The translations under genes and the position numbers were made by a program. A stretch of 64,000 nt of DNA from VXYL01 sp963666465 (GTDB lineage: Bacteria > Pseudomonadota > Gammaproteobacteria > Pseudomonadales > Azotimanducaceae): positions 3,224,001 to 3,288,000 of the forward strand of contig OY762824.1 of assembly GCA_963666465.1 (NCBI GenBank), read 5' to 3'. Below the pieces are notes generated by a model. The model did not search any database. It was not told the DNA's origin and worked only from the letters and a program-made list of their open reading frames with translations. Positions 44,191 through 52,412 of this stretch are shown here, in pieces; position 1 is the first letter of the stretch, and each line of letters begins with the position of its first letter.

Positions 44191-45498
44191 TCAGGCTTTT
44201 GCTCGACCTATTGCGCGAAATCCGATGTCGGTTCTGTAAGCCATTGCCCTGAAGCGCACGGTGGCGGCGCGTTCGTAGGCGCGTCGCCGTGCCGACGCCA
44301 CGTTGTCGCCAAGACCAACCGCGTAGAGAACCCGACCGCCGGCGGTGACCACCTCGCCGCCGGCTTCGGCGGTGCCGGCGTGGAAGATGCGCGTGTCGGG
44401 AAGCTCCTGGTCGAGGCCGGAGATGGGATCGCCGCGGTCGTAGGCAAGGGGATAGCCGCCGGCCACCAATGCGACGCAAAGCGCCGCACGAGGGTCCCAG
44501 TCGATGCTCGCCTCGTCGAGCGAACCGTCCAGGGCCTTGAGGCAGAGGGCAGGAAGGTCGGAAGCGAGCCGCATCAACAGCGGCTCCGCTTCGGGATCGC
44601 CCATGCGGCAGTTGAACTCCACCACCCGCACGCCGCCGTCCGGAAGCGCCATCAGCCCGGCGTAGAGAAAGCCCTGATACGGGGCGCCCTCAGCCGCCAT
44701 GCCGGCCAGCGTGGGGCGAATCACCTCCGCCATGATCCGTTCGTGAACCGCCTCTGTGACGACCGGCGCCGGCGAGTAGGCGCCCATGCCGCCGGTATTG
44801 GGGCCGCGGTCGCCATCGTCCCGTGCCTTGTGATCTTGCGACGAAGCGAGCGGCAACGCGGTCTTGCCGTCGCACAGGCAAATGAAGCTCGCCTCCTCGC
44901 CGCGCAGGAACTCCTCCACGACAATGCGACGGCCGGCGTCGCCAAAGCTCTCCCCCGACAGCATGTTCCGGGCCGCGGCGACGGCCACGTCCGGGTCCTC
45001 TGTCAACACCACGCCCTTGCCGGCGGCGAGGCCATCCGCCTTGACGACGATGGGCACCCCTGGCTCGTCGTGCGCGCGAGCGGCCCCGGCGCGGATGTGT
45101 CGTTCGGCTTCGTCGGCATCGGTGAATTCCGCCCACCCGGCCGTCGGAATGCCGTGCCGCTCCATGAATGCCTTGGTGAACGCCTTGGAGCCCTCGAGCT
45201 GCGCAGCGGCCTTGGACGGCCCCAGGCACTTGAGGCCGCGGGCATCGAAGAAGTCGCGGATGCCGGCGACGAGGGGAGCTTCCGGGCCGACGATCGTCAG
45301 CGCCACGCCTTCGCGTTCGACGAATCCGGCGAGGCCCTCGAAGTCATCCTCGGCGACGGCGAGGTTGGTCACCTTCTCTTCGCGCGCGGTGCCCGGATTG
45401 CCGGGCGCCACGAAAACTGCCTCCACTGCGTCGGACTCCGCCGCCTTCCACGCCAGTGCGTGCTCACGGCCACCGGAACCGATGACGAGAACCTTCAT
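44191..45498 (-). CDS. purD: Phosphoribosylamine--glycine ligase PurD
   Basis: A 435-aa ATP-grasp enzyme joining phosphoribosylamine and glycine in purine synthesis. N-terminal VLVIGSGGREHALAWK, then GPEAPLVAGI, the ATP-grasp loop PIVVKADGLAAGKGVV, SFICLCDGKTALPLASSQDH and GPNTGGMGAYSPAP are all present. Its ATG overlaps the stop of the upstream purH fragment (ATGA), so the two are translationally coupled, as expected for a purHD operon. Confidence 0.96.
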   Translation of the reverse strand: MKVLVIGSGGREHALAWKAAESDAVEAVFVAPGNPGTAREEKVTNLAVAEDDFEGLAGFVEREGVALTIVGPEAPLVAGIRDFFDARGLKCLGPSKAAAQLEGSKAFTKAFMERHGIPTAGWAEFTDADEAERHIRAGAARAHDEPGVPIVVKADGLAAGKGVVLTEDPDVAVAAARNMLSGESFGDAGRRIVVEEFLRGEEASFICLCDGKTALPLASSQDHKARDDGDRGPNTGGMGAYSPAPVVTEAVHERIMAEVIRPTLAGMAAEGAPYQGFLYAGLMALPDGGVRVVEFNCRMGDPEAEPLLMRLASDLPALCLKALDGSLDEASIDWDPRAALCVALVAGGYPLAYDRGDPISGLDQELPDTRIFHAGTAEAGGEVVTAGGRVLYAVGLGDNVASARRRAYERAATVRFRAMAYRTDIGFRAIGRAKA

Positions 45499-46082
45499 GG
45501 GCTTTTCTCCAAGGCGGCAAGATAGGTCGCGATGGCGTGGTCGTAGGCCGACGTGTGGCGAAAGGCCTTCAGCGCGAGGCTGCGGCGCAGCTCCATGTCG
45601 GGTGCGGTCGGCAGGAGTTCGACAACCCCGTGATAGTCGTCTGGGTCCACCAGCACCGTCACATAGGCATGGTTCTTGGCGGCGGAGCGAAGCAGGGTTG
45701 GGCCACCGATGTCGATGTTCTCGATGGCGAGTTCCGGCGTGCAGTCGGGGCGCGCCACCGTCTGCTCGAAGGGATAGAGATTCACCACCACGAGGTCAAT
45801 GGGGCGGATGCCATGCGCCGCCATCGCCGCCCCGTCGATCTCGTGCCGCGCCAGAATGCCGCCGTGGATGCGCGGATGCAGGGTCTTGATGCGCCCGTCC
45901 AAGATTTCCGGGAACTCGGTGACCTCGGACACCTCGACCACCGCCACACCTGCCTCGCGCAGCGCCGCGCAGGTGCCGCCACTGGCGAGGATTTCCACAC
46001 CGGCGCCGACCAGCGCCCTGCCGAGAGGGACGACGTCGGTCTTGTCCGACACGCTGATGACGGCGCGCTGGATCGCCTTCAC
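45495..46082 (-). CDS. purH: IMP cyclohydrolase domain of PurH (stand-alone)
   Basis: Only 195 aa: the MGS-like IMP cyclohydrolase half of PurH (AVISVSDKTDVVPLGRALVG, ILASGGTCAALREAGV, LHPRIHGGILARHE, VNLYPFEQTVA, ENIDIGGPTLLRSAAKNH). The AICAR transformylase domain (about 300 residues) is absent, and the frame closes at KAFRHTSAYDHAIATYLAAL, the exact domain border. Its TGA overlaps the purD start. It can close the ring of FAICAR to IMP but cannot formylate AICAR. A separate transformylase must exist elsewhere, or the gene is a decayed purH. Confidence 0.9.
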   Translation of the reverse strand: MKAIQRAVISVSDKTDVVPLGRALVGAGVEILASGGTCAALREAGVAVVEVSEVTEFPEILDGRIKTLHPRIHGGILARHEIDGAAMAAHGIRPIDLVVVNLYPFEQTVARPDCTPELAIENIDIGGPTLLRSAAKNHAYVTVLVDPDDYHGVVELLPTAPDMELRRSLALKAFRHTSAYDHAIATYLAALEKSP

Positions 46083-46200
46083 GGGCTCCTCACATCACCC
46101 CGGAGGAAGGGCCTCCGCTCACCACTTCGGCTACGAGCGAACGCCGTTCCACGGCGCAGGTCCCAGGCGCGCGGGATCGCGGTGCCATGACCGAAGGCTC

Positions 46201-47061
46201 TCATTGCGGCGCGGCCTGCCCCACCAGCGCCGCCCAGCCATCTCGCTGCATGGGCGGCGCGAACTCGACAGCGCCCCTGTACGCATCGATCACTTCGGCC
46301 ACCTGATGCACGAGGACACCAGAGAGGAGCAGGCGCCCATCCGCAGCAAGTCGCGCCGGCAGCACCGGGGCCATGTCGATCAACACTCCGGAGACGATGT
46401 TGGCGACGATCACGTCGAAGCGGGCCGGCACCGCGTCGAGGTCGTCGAACAACGCGACCTGATCCTCCACCTCATTGGCGGCGGCATTTTGCCGGGTCGC
46501 AAGAAGGGCTTGGGGATCATGGTCCACCGCCGCCACGGACTTGGCCCCAAGCGCCAGCGCCGCGATGCCGAGAATGCCCGAGCCGCAGCCCACATCGAGC
46601 ACGGTCTTGGCGTCAAGATCCGTCGCCGCGAGCCATTCGAGGCAGAGCGCCGTGGTGGCGTGGGCGCCGCTGCCGAAAGCGAGGCCCGGATCCATCTGCA
46701 CCCGCGCGAAGGCGTCCGTGGCGGCGTCTGCGGAACAGGACGGCGCCACCTCCAATCGCCCGAATCGTTGGCGCCTTAGGCCCCGCCGCCAGGTCCGCGA
46801 CCAGTCTTCGTCTTCGAGCGGGGTTGCGTCGAGAGGCGTCTGGCCGCAGGCGGTGGCGACCTCGGCGACGTTCACGTCCGCCGCAAACAAGCCCTCGACG
46901 ATCGCCTTGGGCCACAGCGGCGCCTCGTTCGGGTCCGGCTCCACCACCTCCCCCTCGGCGCCCGTGACGGTGACTGCCACGGCGCCGAGTTCCTCGAGCC
47001 GTGCAGAAAAGGCCTCGATGTCCGTGCCGGCCACGCGGCGCCGCACCTTCAGCCAGGGCAT
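46201..47061 (-). CDS. prmA: Ribosomal protein L11 methyltransferase PrmA
   Basis: A 286-aa SAM-dependent methyltransferase that trimethylates ribosomal protein L11. N-terminal domain MPWLKVRRRVAGTDIEAFSA, then VQMDPGLAFGSGAHATTALC, the SAM motif VLDVGCGSGILGIAALALGA, AVDHDPQALLATRQNA and IVANIVSGVLIDMAPVL are all typical. It begins 13 bp after accB, where accC would usually sit. Confidence 0.93.
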   Translation of the reverse strand: MPWLKVRRRVAGTDIEAFSARLEELGAVAVTVTGAEGEVVEPDPNEAPLWPKAIVEGLFAADVNVAEVATACGQTPLDATPLEDEDWSRTWRRGLRRQRFGRLEVAPSCSADAATDAFARVQMDPGLAFGSGAHATTALCLEWLAATDLDAKTVLDVGCGSGILGIAALALGAKSVAAVDHDPQALLATRQNAAANEVEDQVALFDDLDAVPARFDVIVANIVSGVLIDMAPVLPARLAADGRLLLSGVLVHQVAEVIDAYRGAVEFAPPMQRDGWAALVGQAAPQ

Positions 47062-47074
47062 GGAAGACGCGGCA

Positions 47075-47506
47075 TCAGGCGACGCGAAAAAGCGGTGCGC
47101 CGGTCTCGATGGGCTGTCCGTCCGCCGCCAGCACCTCCACCACTTCGCCGGCCTGTTCCGCCTCGATGTGGTTCATCATCTTCATGCTCTCGATGATGCA
47201 GAGCACGTCACCCACGGCAACGGTGGCGCCTGGCGCAACGAATGGAGTTTCGCCCGGAGCCGGCGCCCGATAGAAAGTGCCGGCCATTGGCGCCGCCACC
47301 ACCTCACCGCGCTGTTCGGATTGCTGCGGCTCGACAGGAGATGCCGGCATCTCGGCTTGCGCGGCGACGGCAGCGACCGATTGCGTCGCGACGGGGAGCG
47401 TCGCGCGCGAGATGCGCACCTCCTCCTCGCCCGAACGCACCTGCAATTCGGCGATGCCGGACTCCTCCACCAACTCGATCAGCTTCTTGATCTTCCTCAG
47501 GTCCAA
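47075..47506 (-). CDS. accB: Biotin carboxyl carrier protein AccB
   Basis: A 143-aa biotinyl subunit of acetyl-CoA carboxylase. N-terminus MDLRKIKKLIELVEESGIAE, a flexible alanine/proline linker, then APMAGTFYRAPAPGE and the biotinylation site CIIESMKMMNHIEAEQAG (Lys). The C-terminus closes the biotinyl domain (GQPIETGAPLFRVA). The usual downstream accC is missing; prmA follows instead. Four bp separate it from aroQ. Confidence 0.95.
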   Translation of the reverse strand: MDLRKIKKLIELVEESGIAELQVRSGEEEVRISRATLPVATQSVAAVAAQAEMPASPVEPQQSEQRGEVVAAPMAGTFYRAPAPGETPFVAPGATVAVGDVLCIIESMKMMNHIEAEQAGEVVEVLAADGQPIETGAPLFRVA

Positions 47507-47510
47507 CGAA

Positions 47511-47963
47511 TCACTCCTCCCCAGGCGCAGCCTGCGCTGCGATGCCAGCCATCAATGCATACTCGTAACCCGCCGCGCCAAGCCCCGCGATGACGCCCAC
47601 GGCGATGTCGGAGAGATAGGACTGCCGCCGAAACGGCTCCCGGGCGTGGACGTTCGACAGATGCACCTCGATGAACGGCACCCCCACCGCCAGGAAGGCG
47701 TCGCGCAAGGCGACGCTGGTGTGCGTATATGCACCGGGATTGATGACGATGAAGTCCACTCCCTCGCGCCCGGCCCGCTGCACCGCATCCACCAGCTCGT
47801 GCTCGGCATTGCTCTGCAGGGCGCGAAACTCGTGCCCCCCCGCTTCCGCAAGGTGCTGCAGCCGCCCGTCGATGTCCGCCAGCGTGTCGGCGCCGTAAAT
47901 GTCCGGTTCACGCGTTCCGAGCAGGTTGAGATTCGGCCCATGCAAGGCCAGCAGCTTCGCCAT
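47511..47963 (-). CDS. aroQ: 3-dehydroquinate dehydratase, type II
   Basis: A 150-aa enzyme of the shikimate pathway. LLALHGPNLNLLGTREPDIY contains the catalytic Tyr of the flexible loop region, FIVINPGAYTHTSVALRDAF the Asn/His residues, and FIEVHLSNVHAREPFRRQSY the His and Arg ligands. ATG 47963 begins exactly at MAKLLALHGPNLN, the family start. It leads the aroQ-accB-prmA run. Confidence 0.95.
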   Translation of the reverse strand: MAKLLALHGPNLNLLGTREPDIYGADTLADIDGRLQHLAEAGGHEFRALQSNAEHELVDAVQRAGREGVDFIVINPGAYTHTSVALRDAFLAVGVPFIEVHLSNVHAREPFRRQSYLSDIAVGVIAGLGAAGYEYALMAGIAAQAAPGEE

Positions 47964-48062
47964 GTGCGGTGCTTTCGCCGACTGCGAAACGCGCGATGTT
48001 ACGCCAGACGCCGCCGCCCTGCTCCTGGCCGGCATCGCGGGCATCGGTGGCGAGCCAATGTC

Positions 48063-48121
48063 CCTTCGAAGAGTCCTGCGGATTCTTCGACTCCCCCCCA
48101 AGGGGGAGAATGACAGGAGGG
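48063..48121. repeat. Short palindromic intergenic repeat
   Basis: CTTCGAAGAGTCCTGCGGATTCTTCG followed by ACTCCCCCCCAAGGGGGAGAATGACAGG, giving two adjacent stems. A shorter relative lies at 42943-42960. Motifs of this kind are widely dispersed in uncultured bacterial genomes (general knowledge). It separates aroQ and dsbD. Confidence 0.45.
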
Positions 48122-48134
48122 GGGCCGCCTCGCG

Positions 48135-49892
48135 TCAACCCGGCACGGCCGCCCCCGCGGCGGCGGTGATGGTCTCGATGACGATGCCTGGGCTCAGCAC
48201 TTGCGGGAGCAGCACCGGTTCGCGGCCCGGCGGGTAGAAGACATAGAGCGGCACGCCGCTGCGCCCGAAGCTGCTCAGGGCCTCCGTGATGGCCGGGTCC
48301 GCGTTGGTCCAGTCCGCCTTGATCTGCTCGATTCCGTTGGCGCTCAGGAACTCCTGCACCCGGTCCGTTGCGAGGGTGGTGCGTTCGTTGGCGAGGCAGG
48401 TGATGCACCACGCGGCGGTGAAGTTGAGCAGCACCGATTCGCCGTCTGCCACTCGCCGCTCCACCGCCGCCATGTCAAACGTGGCCGACGCTGCCTTTGC
48501 CTGCGGCCGCGGCACGAGCCAGGTCGCCAATGCCAGCACCGCAATTGCCGCGCCCCAGGCGAGCGGCAAACGCGCCGGCTTGCCCAACGCGAGCCACGCC
48601 ACGAACGCAAGCACGACGCAACCGCAAAGCGCGGCCAGCACCGCGTCCGCGCCAGCCTGGCGACCCAGCACCCACACCAGCCAGGCCACCGTCAGGAACA
48701 GGGGGAATGCCAGCGCCTGCTTCAGTGTCGCCATCCACGGCCCTGGCCGCGGCAGCCGATCCGCCAACGTCGGCACGCCGGCCAGCACCACGTAGGGAAA
48801 CGCCAAGCCGACGCCCAGCGCCGCCATCACCAGAAGCAGCATGGGCGTGGAGTGGCCTACGCCATAGCCGAGCGCAGCGCCCATGAACGGTGCGGTGCAG
48901 GGCGTCGCCACGACCACCGCAACTGCGCCGGCGCCGAAGGCGTTGCCGCCCTCCATCGCAACGCCGAATCCCGGCACCTCCAGCACGCCGAGCAGATTGA
49001 GGCCGAGCAGGAAGAACAAGAGCGCCATCGCCACCACGAAGCCGGTGGACTGCAGCTGGAACCCCCAGCCGATGGCTTCCCCGGCGCCTCGCAGCGCCGC
49101 CAGCATGCCGCCCAGGGCGAGGAAGGTAACGACGACGCCCAGCGCATACCCGGCGGCGTGTCGCCAGCGACCTCGCGGCGCCGCCTCCACGAGACTCACC
49201 GCCTTGATGGCGAGCACCGGAAAGACGCACGGCATCAGGTTCAGGATCAGCCCGCCGAGGAGCGCCGATGCCAAGGCCCCGAGAATCTCGACCACATCGG
49301 CCCCAGCGTCCGTGCTGTCCGCCAGCGGACCGATGCCGGCCCCACCCGTCCTGAACGTCACGGTCTTGGTCTCCGGCGGGTAGCAAAGCCCGGCTTCGGC
49401 GCAGCCCTGGTAGCCGAACCGAACGGAAAACGTCGCATCGGACTGCCCCGTCACCGGCACGACCGCGGTCACCTCGTCATGGAACACCTCCACCTCACCG
49501 AAATAGTCGTCCAGCTTCGGCTTGCCCGGCGGGATTTCCGTCTCTCCAAGCGTGGCGCGCTCATCCGGCTGGAAGTCGAAGCGACTGCGATACAGGTAGT
49601 AGCCGGGCTCGATCTCCCATCGGGCAAGGATGCGACCCTCCTCCAGCACCGCCGAGAAGCGGTAGGCCTCGTCCACCGGCAGGAAGTCGATCTGTGGCGC
49701 AAGAGGGTCTGTGCCGCGTTCGAGGCCCAGCCCCGCATCGCCAGCCGCCGCCGTGACAGCGGTGGCCGGCAACGCCAAGGCGACCACCACAAGCCACCGG
49801 CAAGGCGACCATCGACCGTGCCGACGAGAAGCGGTGGCTGCTCTCCCGAGCTGCGGGCTGCGCTGCATTCGTGTGGGGCCCCGTTTGTCCAT
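48135..49892 (-). CDS. dsbD: Thiol:disulfide interchange protein DsbD
   Basis: 585 aa in the three DsbD parts. A signal peptide (WLVVVALALPATAVTAAA) and periplasmic alpha domain with the YQGCAEAGLCYPPE cysteine pair come first. An eight-helix beta domain with LMPCVFPVLA and VVVATPCTAPFM follows. A C-terminal thioredoxin-like gamma domain has NFTAAWCITCLANE. It passes electrons from cytoplasmic thioredoxin to periplasmic DsbC/CcmG-type proteins. The start may be ATG 49892 or the Met eight residues later. Confidence 0.93.
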   Translation of the reverse strand: MDKRGPTRMQRSPQLGRAATASRRHGRWSPCRWLVVVALALPATAVTAAAGDAGLGLERGTDPLAPQIDFLPVDEAYRFSAVLEEGRILARWEIEPGYYLYRSRFDFQPDERATLGETEIPPGKPKLDDYFGEVEVFHDEVTAVVPVTGQSDATFSVRFGYQGCAEAGLCYPPETKTVTFRTGGAGIGPLADSTDAGADVVEILGALASALLGGLILNLMPCVFPVLAIKAVSLVEAAPRGRWRHAAGYALGVVVTFLALGGMLAALRGAGEAIGWGFQLQSTGFVVAMALLFFLLGLNLLGVLEVPGFGVAMEGGNAFGAGAVAVVVATPCTAPFMGAALGYGVGHSTPMLLLVMAALGVGLAFPYVVLAGVPTLADRLPRPGPWMATLKQALAFPLFLTVAWLVWVLGRQAGADAVLAALCGCVVLAFVAWLALGKPARLPLAWGAAIAVLALATWLVPRPQAKAASATFDMAAVERRVADGESVLLNFTAAWCITCLANERTTLATDRVQEFLSANGIEQIKADWTNADPAITEALSSFGRSGVPLYVFYPPGREPVLLPQVLSPGIVIETITAAAGAAVPG

Positions 49893-49959
49893 AAGGACTT
49901 GAGCCTATATCGTGCAGCAAAGTTCCGTTGACCGATTGAACGCCGGTTCGGCCCCTCCA

Positions 49960-50685
49960 ATGCAGTCCATCCCCGCCAAGCCTCACTTCGCGACGGTATT
50001 CGTCGCCTTTATCATGCTCGTGGGCGGCTGCCGGGCGCCGGAAGCGCCGCCGCCGGTGGTGGCGCCGCCTCCCGTGGAACCGGAAGCGCCCACGGAACCT
50101 GCACCCCTCTTCGATCAACGCCATGTCGCGCAACTGCTCTGGCGTGCCGAGGCCGCATTGGAAGCGGACCGACTGCTGACGCCGGAGTCGGACAACGCCG
50201 CCCACTGGTATCGGGAAGTGCTGCAGACGGCGCCGGACCATCCGCAAGCCCTGCGCGGACTCGAACGCGTTGTCGAGCGCTACATAGTGCTCGCCCGACG
50301 CGCCCTGGACGACGAGCGCTGGGGCAGCGCGCGAACGATGCTGGACCGGGCGAGCGTTGTGGACCCGGAACACCCCGGCATCAACCCACTTCGGCAGCAG
50401 GTGGATCTCCTGTCCCGGGCGGAGCGACTGACGCTGGCCCTCACGCACGAGGAAGTGCGGTCGCGAGCGCCCGTGGCGCGGCGCAAGCTGGAGGACTTCG
50501 GCAACAACGCCCGCTTGCCGCGCTCCCGCGTTTCCATCCGTGCCGGCAGCGATGCGGATGCACGCTGGATGTACCAGCAACTCGCCCTCGCCCCCGGCGA
50601 ACGCCGCATTCGCGCCGGCATCGACATCGGCCTGCCACCGCTGGTGACCGTGACCATTCTGCCTGGCCAGGAGGACGGGCGTTGA
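49960..50685 (+). CDS. Lipoprotein with TPR-like repeat
   Basis: 241 aa. A signal peptide with the lipobox FIMLVGGC gives an acylated cysteine, followed by a proline/alanine-rich linker (EAPPPVVAPPPVEPEAPTEP). A helical TPR-like region follows (HWYREVLQTAPDHPQALRGL, RRALDDERWGSARTMLDRAS, VVDPEHPGINPLRQQV). An upstream in-frame ATG (49912) would hide the signal peptide, so it is rejected. A secretion or cell-envelope assembly role is possible but unproven. It is divergent from dsbD. Confidence 0.75.
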   Translation: MQSIPAKPHFATVFVAFIMLVGGCRAPEAPPPVVAPPPVEPEAPTEPAPLFDQRHVAQLLWRAEAALEADRLLTPESDNAAHWYREVLQTAPDHPQALRGLERVVERYIVLARRALDDERWGSARTMLDRASVVDPEHPGINPLRQQVDLLSRAERLTLALTHEEVRSRAPVARRKLEDFGNNARLPRSRVSIRAGSDADARWMYQQLALAPGERRIRAGIDIGLPPLVTVTILPGQEDGR

Positions 50686-50828
50686 CGGGCCGTGTCGGGT
50701 CGTCGCGTCTCCGGAAGGGCATCATCCTGCCTTCCGCGCACCCGACAAGCGCCTGCACGATTGCCTTCCGGACTCGGTGGCCCGTCTCGCTGGCTGTCTG
50801 GCGAGGCTTTCCCGCTTGGTGCTTCGAC

Positions 50829-51272
50829 GTGAAGGTGGTCGCCCTGGCTGGCGCTGCATTGCTGTGTGGCGCCGCATTCGCCGGGCAAGCCAGTGCCGTG
50901 GTGTTTCGCGACGCCTGGTATCGCGCTCCGTTGCTTGGCGTGGCCGTCACGGCGGCGTACTGTCGCGTGGAGAACCGCGGCGAAACTGCTGCAGCGTTGG
51001 TCCGCTTCGACGCAGCGGCCGGCGACAATGTGCGGGTGGAGGTGCATGAAACGCTTCGGGTTGCCGATGACGACGGCATGGAGATGGTGCGGATGCGACC
51101 CCTGCAAGGCATCGACATCGAGGCGGGCAGCACCGTTGAGCTGGCGCCGGGTGGCAGGCACCTGATGGTCTTCAACGCCCCGGAGGCCGGTGATCTTGCC
51201 CTGCAGGCCAGCTTCGCCGACGGCAGCGTCGCCGACGTGTTGTTCGAGCGACGCGCGGAAGGAAGCAAATGA
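50829..51272 (+). CDS. PCu(A)C family copper chaperone
   Basis: 147 aa from GTG 50829 (VKVVALAGAALLCGAAFAGQ), a signal peptide that fits better than the upstream frame. The copper site H-x10-15-M ... HxM is visible: VEVHETL, DGMEMVRM and GGRHLMVFNA. Such proteins deliver Cu(I) to cytochrome oxidase or periplasmic acceptors. Its stop overlaps the DUF2333 start (ATGA). Confidence 0.8.
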   Translation: MKVVALAGAALLCGAAFAGQASAVVFRDAWYRAPLLGVAVTAAYCRVENRGETAAALVRFDAAAGDNVRVEVHETLRVADDDGMEMVRMRPLQGIDIEAGSTVELAPGGRHLMVFNAPEAGDLALQASFADGSVADVLFERRAEGSK

Positions 51273-52408
51273 ACCGGCGACTGTGGCGCACGGGGACTCC
51301 CGGGAGCGTGGGCACGGCAACCGAAGATGTCGAGGGCGCCGAAACCAGTCCGACAAGGCGCTGGCCATGGCGAAAGTTCGAATATGTCTATGCGACCCCG
51401 AAGGGCGTCTTTGCGGATCTGCGGCAAAGCCTCTGGCGTGCCGTCCTGGCTGTTGTGGCGACGGTTGTCGTGGCCGTGCTGGCGCTAGGCTGGTGGTGGT
51501 CGCACGAGCCGGAAGCTGTGGACATCGTGGCGCTGGCACACGAGCGCGCCGCAGCGGAAGGCGTGCCGCCGGTCACCGGCTACGTCACCGCCACGGCGGT
51601 CGTATTCATCGGCGAGACGCTGCTCGACAAGCGTGGCGGCTATCTCTCGAACGACGTCTCCCCGCCGGGCCTGTATCTCGACAACACGCCCAACTGGGAG
51701 TTCGGCGCGCTGGTGCATCTGCGCGACATCAGCCGCGCTCTGCGCAACGACATCTCTCGCTCGCAGAGTCAGTCCACCGAAGACCCGGACCTCGCCGTCG
51801 CCGAGGGCCATTTCTTCTTCGACAACGCGAGCTGGATCCTGCCCGCCACCGAGTCGGAATACCGCGACGGAATCGGTCGCATTCGATCCTACGCCAGCCG
51901 TCTCGCCGACCCTGCCGAAGCGGAGGCGCAGTTCTATGCCCGCGCCGACAATCTCTCCCGCTGGCTCACCGAAGTCGAGCGTCGCCTCGGCGACATTTCG
52001 CAACGCCTTTCCCAGAGCGTCGGCAAGCGCCAACTCAACCTGGACCTCGCCGGCGAGACCGCAGCCCGCATGGCCACCGACGCCCCGGCGGACATCGAAC
52101 AGCGCACCGGCTGGTTTCGCATTGACGACGTGTTCTACGAGGCACGGGGCCAGACCTGGGCGCTCATCCATCTGTTGAAGGCGGTGGAGCACGACTTTGC
52201 CGCCGTGCTCGAAGACAAGAACGCCCGGGTGAGCCTGCAGCAGATCATCCGCGAGCTCGAACAGACGCAGAACACCGTCTGGAGCCCGGTGATCCTGAAC
52301 GGCAGCGGCTTCGGCTTCGTCGCCAATCACTCGCTGGTGATGGCGTCCTACATATCGCGGGTGAACGCGGCGCTCATCGACCTGCGCTCCCTCCTGGATC
52401 GAGGATAG
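51269..52408 (+). CDS. DUF2333 family membrane protein
   Basis: 379 aa. One N-terminal transmembrane segment (RAVLAVVATVVVAVLALGWW) is followed by a periplasmic or cytoplasmic helical domain. NTPNWEFGALVHLRDISRAL, NDISRSQSQSTEDPDLAVAE, FDNASWILPATESEYRDGI and RIDDVFYEARGQTWALIHLL match DUF2333, a conserved gammaproteobacterial family of unknown function. It is coupled to the copper chaperone by a 4-bp overlap, and the sulfatase follows 4 bp later. Confidence 0.85.
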   Translation: MNRRLWRTGTPGSVGTATEDVEGAETSPTRRWPWRKFEYVYATPKGVFADLRQSLWRAVLAVVATVVVAVLALGWWWSHEPEAVDIVALAHERAAAEGVPPVTGYVTATAVVFIGETLLDKRGGYLSNDVSPPGLYLDNTPNWEFGALVHLRDISRALRNDISRSQSQSTEDPDLAVAEGHFFFDNASWILPATESEYRDGIGRIRSYASRLADPAEAEAQFYARADNLSRWLTEVERRLGDISQRLSQSVGKRQLNLDLAGETAARMATDAPADIEQRTGWFRIDDVFYEARGQTWALIHLLKAVEHDFAAVLEDKNARVSLQQIIRELEQTQNTVWSPVILNGSGFGFVANHSLVMASYISRVNAALIDLRSLLDRG

Positions 52409-52412
52409 TCCG

